From Cenococcum geophilum 1.58 (Eukaryota > Ascomycota > Dothideomycetes > Gloniales > Gloniaceae), in assembly GCA_001692895.1 (NCBI GenBank), contig KV748199.1:1798001-1862000 (forward strand): a DNA stretch of 64,000 nt, read 5' to 3'. The position numbers and the translations under genes were made by a program. The notes beneath the pieces are model-generated. The model searched no databases. It saw nothing but the letters and a program-made list of their open reading frames with translations, and was not told the origin of the DNA. Shown here one piece after another: positions 60,319 to 64,000 of the stretch (position 1 is its first letter; every line of letters starts with the position of its first letter).

Positions 60319-62540
60319 CAGGGTTGTAAACAATTAGCCACAATCAGCCACAATCGGATTATTGTGATTGCGAGATTCTGATTAACGATCACAATCTAAT
60401 TAATAATCACAGCACGTGATAGCAGATTCCTTAGCACCCCGTATAATTAATCCTATTAAAAAGATATTTCTACCCCTAGAACCCTTACTATATAAAAAAA
60501 TAAAGGTAAACTAGACTCTAAATAACCCCGCTTAAAATCCTACTTCTATACTAGTTTTTTAAATATTCTATTCTCTTAAGGCTATCTATTTCTATCTTTA
60601 TTCTTTTTTAGCTTATTATATAACGGCCGCCTAAGAAAACTCTCTCTAGATTATCGCTTATAGCTAGAATAGAGAGGATATTTATAGTAAGAATTAAAAG
60701 CCTTGGCTATTGTTTTCTTTACGGCTCCTAAGTCCACTAATAAAGAGCTAGGCCCTATATTTTATACGAAGCTTTAGAGTAATAATCCTTATACTTATTA
60801 AGGCTTTATAATTAAACAATTTTTTTTAAGGTTGTTTATAATAAGATTAAACTTATCTAGCTCCTTTTCCTTTATTTAGTACTATAAAGGCCTCTTATAT
60901 GATATAGTATAAAGGGGATATAAATTTTGGAATTGCTCCTAAAACTACTTTAACTTTTAAAGCATAAGTTTCTACTACTCCTTTTTCTATATCTCTTTAA
61001 TGTATTTTATATAACGCTAAGGCTAAAGAATTAGTACTATAGCGTAGAGAGGAGAGCTGTCTGTTTTAGTATAGTATTTATTAAACTTTTTCCAAGCTTG
61101 TTTAATATAATGCTTTAGGTCTTAGTTTAATCTAATACCTACTAATACCTATTATATCTCTATATATTTAATAAGGACGTCTATTATAAAGAGAACTTCG
61201 CTAAGGCTTAAGCTATACCCTTAAAGTTTTATAGTTGCGCTATAAAAAGGCCTAAGGAAGTTCTTAATTATATAAAAAAGGGACTAGTTAGCTAGGTTAA
61301 GAAAGTCTTTATAAAGTATATCTATATTAGCCTTTGTATACTAGTTAACTCTAGACTTATACTAGATTATAGTCTCTAGTATTTACCACTAGCTATTCTA
61401 TTTCGTACAATTATTAAGAGGAATCCTTTATCCAATAATTAACTTAAACTACTTTATATAATTGCTTAAGGAGCGGGAGTAGATAATAATGTTATATAAC
61501 CGCCCAAGCGCCCCTATTACGCGGAATATATCCCTTTTATTCTCTTACGCGGCCTTATTATATATTATCTCTAGCTTTATACTCCCCTTTTTAGAGAGCC
61601 TTTTATACGCCTTAATCTCTCCCTCCTAAGTAGTACTAAAGAGGAAAGCATTAACCGCAAGGTTAATAACATATCCTTAGTATTAAATTCGTTAATAGAC
61701 AGAATCCTATTAAATATCTTTATTCTCTAGTAGGAAATTAGATATTATACAACATAGCGTATTATTTATTAAAGAATTATCATTAATAATAGCCCTAATC
61801 TTTTATATAATACCGTAATCTAATAGTACTAAAAGAAGGGTATTCTACTATTCTTTTTTACTATAGTTTATAATTAGCTGTAAAGTAAAAAGAGCCCGCG
61901 CTTTTTACTCTTAAGTATTAATAAAATGGGAGTAAATAGTAAGGAGAGAGTAGTTATTTAAAAAGGTCCAGACATTAATAAAGAGATAAATATTTAAAAT
62001 CGCTAACTAAAGTTTTTTTTATATAATATCCTTTTAAGAATTAAATAACTGTTTAATCTTCTAGCTAATATCTCTATAAGCTACTATAATAAAGCTCTAG
62101 GACTCCTAATTTAAAGCCTAATAAAAAGTATAGAATTCTAGCCATTTAACCGTATTAAATAGAAGGTTTTATATAATAATTAAATTAATAAGGGCTTAAT
62201 TAATGACTTTATAATTAAGAGAGGACCTTAGAATAATAGATTTAAACTCTAATAGATTGCTTTTAGATCTAGCCTACCCCTAAAGATCCTTAAGTATAGC
62301 ATTTGCTTTAGTCTTTATATAACTTATTCTTAAGAGGCTAATATTAATTAAGTAATTTCGTTTAAGATGCCTCTAGAAATTTATAGTAACTATTATACTG
62401 TACTTACAGTCTATAGACTTGCAGTAATAGATTTTTTTTCCATTTTTATCTTATGCTAGCTTATATTCGTACAGTTCTTAGGTATATAGAAGAATTAGGC
62501 TTTAATATTTCCCCTTATTCTAAGAAGAAAGCTTAATTAA
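60319..62540 (-). mobile_element. Second hAT-type transposon (hAT-3), RIP-decayed
   Basis: RIPped DNA with a minus-strand hAT transposase. The left end may be CAGGGTTGTAAACAATTAGC at 60319, followed by direct GCCACAATC repeats, but no matching right end is seen. The element may be truncated by, or continue beyond, the LINE copy at 62541. The first ~110 bp are not RIPped. Boundaries are weak; identity rests on the transposase. Confidence 0.55.
60900..62300 (-). pseudogene. hAT-3 transposase, RIP-decayed
   Basis: On the minus strand: NVWTFLNNYSLLTIYSHFIN (about 61925-61985; family D.WTSPN...I.GHFID), then KKE.NTLLLVLLDYGII and IINDNSLINNTLCCIISNFL (about 61740-61810; the DN.S.ND block with a catalytic Asp), and GYVINLAVNAFLFSTT (about 61630-61677; family CGHIINL). 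The motif spellings differ from those of hAT-1, so it is a different family. Many stops; inactive. Limits are approximate. Confidence 0.7.
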
Positions 62541-64000
62541 TTATTATTATTCTTTACTTAACGTCCGATTTAGATCCCTATTAGGTCCACGCGGACTACT
62601 CCTTATATACATATAGGGAGAAAACTCTATTTAAGAAAACCCTGTAATCCATCTCCCTGCCTTTTGGGACTCTCCTATAAAGCGCCTACGAGGCGCCTAC
62701 GAGTCACCTATAGTGCTCTACTACCTTACTTTTTAACCTTCTTAGGAACCACTGCTGCCGTAACAAGCCTATAGACGCGCTAGTATTGCAAACTTTACTC
62801 TACCACTATAGAGTTATTAGGGGGCGCCCGTTGCTTACCCCCCCCTACCCTTTATTACTATTTCCTTTATAACCCGGAACTGGTTTAGTACATTTTAGCT
62901 AATAAGCCACTAGGTAACCGCCTTAAGGCCTTTTTATATTAAGAGCAGTATATTATAGTTCTCTATGCTAGCTACTAAGAGTATTACTTCTTAGTTAGTG
63001 CGTAAGGGGCATAACAGTATTACGTGTTTTGGTGTCTGTCTTAGCTAGCTATATTTATATCTCGGGCTACCTACTAAGACACCCACCCAGTAGAGCTAGT
63101 CTTTTAGTCCTATTATTTCTATTCTTAAGAGTATTACTATTATATTTTCTACCTTTATTAGGCCTTCTCGGAGCCCTAAAGTATTTACCCCCTATAGTAT
63201 TAACCATACTACAGCTTAGATTCCTCTTGCCTTAGTCAGCCTCTATACCTTTAACTCCCATATACCTCTCTAGTATTGGTTTAGCCAGCATTATATTACG
63301 GTAAATAGTTTCCTAGCGTTCTTTTATACTCTACTTTAGCTCCTTTCTCTCTCTTACTATTATTTTTACTAGCCTCTTACGCGTCTCCCTTCCTCCTCTA
63401 TATAGGCCTAGGCCCTAAAGTAGTACTATTCTTCTTCTGCTTTCTTTACCTATTTCTTTAATATATCTTCCCTACTTTAGGGTTATTGGTTTATTCTCCT
63501 ATAGGGCGCCCTAGGGTCCCTTTATAGTTTATTTAGGCGTGTCTTAATATACTTTATAACATTAGAGTTGCATTTATTTTACGCCCTTTATATTACAGCG
63601 GCTTTAATATATAGTTATAGAGGGGGAATATTGGCTTCCTTTTTAAGTAGTGCTGTGGCCGTTTGCTTATATCCGCCTATTATACTCTAGAGGTAGGCTA
63701 TTTAGACCTTTTAAAGTGGTTTAAGGAGTGATTTAGGGGGGCCTTTCTTAGATTCTCTAATAGCCCAAATACTGGACTTATACGTTATAGTTGGCTGGAC
63801 AACTACTATATATAGTAGGCGTGACCTCTAAAAGTATAGACCCTATATAGAATTAACAATCCTAGATAATATAATATACTATACTTGGCCCTTATAGGCC
63901 GCTTACGCTATATATACGCTCCACTAGAGCTTACTGTCTACCTATACTCCTAATACCCTTAGGCCCTAAACTGGTTAACCCCTAAAGCCTTAAATGCGAA
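62541..64000 (-). mobile_element. Tad-like LINE, second copy, 3' part (runs off the window)
   Basis: Reverse complement of about 13170-14645: shared landmarks include the 3' tail with AAT repeats (62520-62560), GTCCACGCGGACTACTCC (62587-62604), the C-terminal Cys/His region and, at the window edge, CTGGTTAACCCCTAAAGCCT (63971-63990) matching 13190-13210. The window holds only the thumb and C-terminal parts of ORF2. It is less decayed in places than the left copy (a 68-codon plus-strand shadow ORF at 63029-63235). Confidence 0.9.

Noticed and set aside
60340-60430. Repeated GCCACAATC/TGTGATT motifs as a regulatory site
   Set aside because: More likely subterminal repeats of the hAT-3 element; no evidence for a regulatory role.

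Overview
The window is from a filamentous ascomycete (Pezizomycotina). Evidence: short 46-76 bp spliceosomal introns, a SepH/Cdc7-type septation kinase, a fungal AIM22-type lipoate ligase, a fungal-specific transcription-factor-domain protein, and very strong repeat-induced point mutation (RIP). RIP shows as C-to-T and G-to-A decay, huge TpA excess, and stops in place of Gln/Trp/Arg codons. I cannot name the species.

Layout. (1) 1-14.78 kb is RIP-decayed repeats: a Gypsy gag-protease remnant (minus), a ~257 bp tandem satellite split by a hAT transposon (4201-7517, 8-bp target duplication), and a Tad-like LINE (about 9.0-14.64 kb, plus). (2) 14787-45221 is one hAT-family element carrying a stack of insertions, most of them dated by target-site duplications (TSDs): a ~590 bp TA-flanked element holds Gypsy A (TSD CCTAT), which holds Gypsy B in reverse orientation (TTAGA/TTAAA), which holds Gypsy C (CTAAG), which holds an unrelated Gypsy D in reverse orientation (TATCT). 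A 76 bp micro-MITE, a 427 bp fold-back MITE and a 2.2 kb TA-flanked element sit in the same stack. (3) 45.23-60.3 kb is an ordinary, un-RIPped gene island: a DUF3468/TF-domain gene (4 exons), a hAT-type MITE, sepH (14 exons, minus), a broken short-chain dehydrogenase next to a Ty1/Copia 3' remnant, and an AIM22-like lipoate-protein ligase (3 exons, minus). (4) 60.3-64 kb returns to RIPped repeats: a second hAT-type transposase remnant and the 3' part of a second LINE copy, inverted relative to the first.

The three intact genes have housekeeping or regulatory roles (septation initiation, lipoylation, transcription) and do not look like a functional cluster. I found no CRISPR, no secondary-metabolite cluster and no convincing new biochemical system. 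The most notable content is the nested transposon stack, whose insertion order can be read base by base, and its sharp border with an unmutated gene island. Exon coordinates are my own splice predictions from reading frame, GT/AG sites and family knowledge; no alignment was run.
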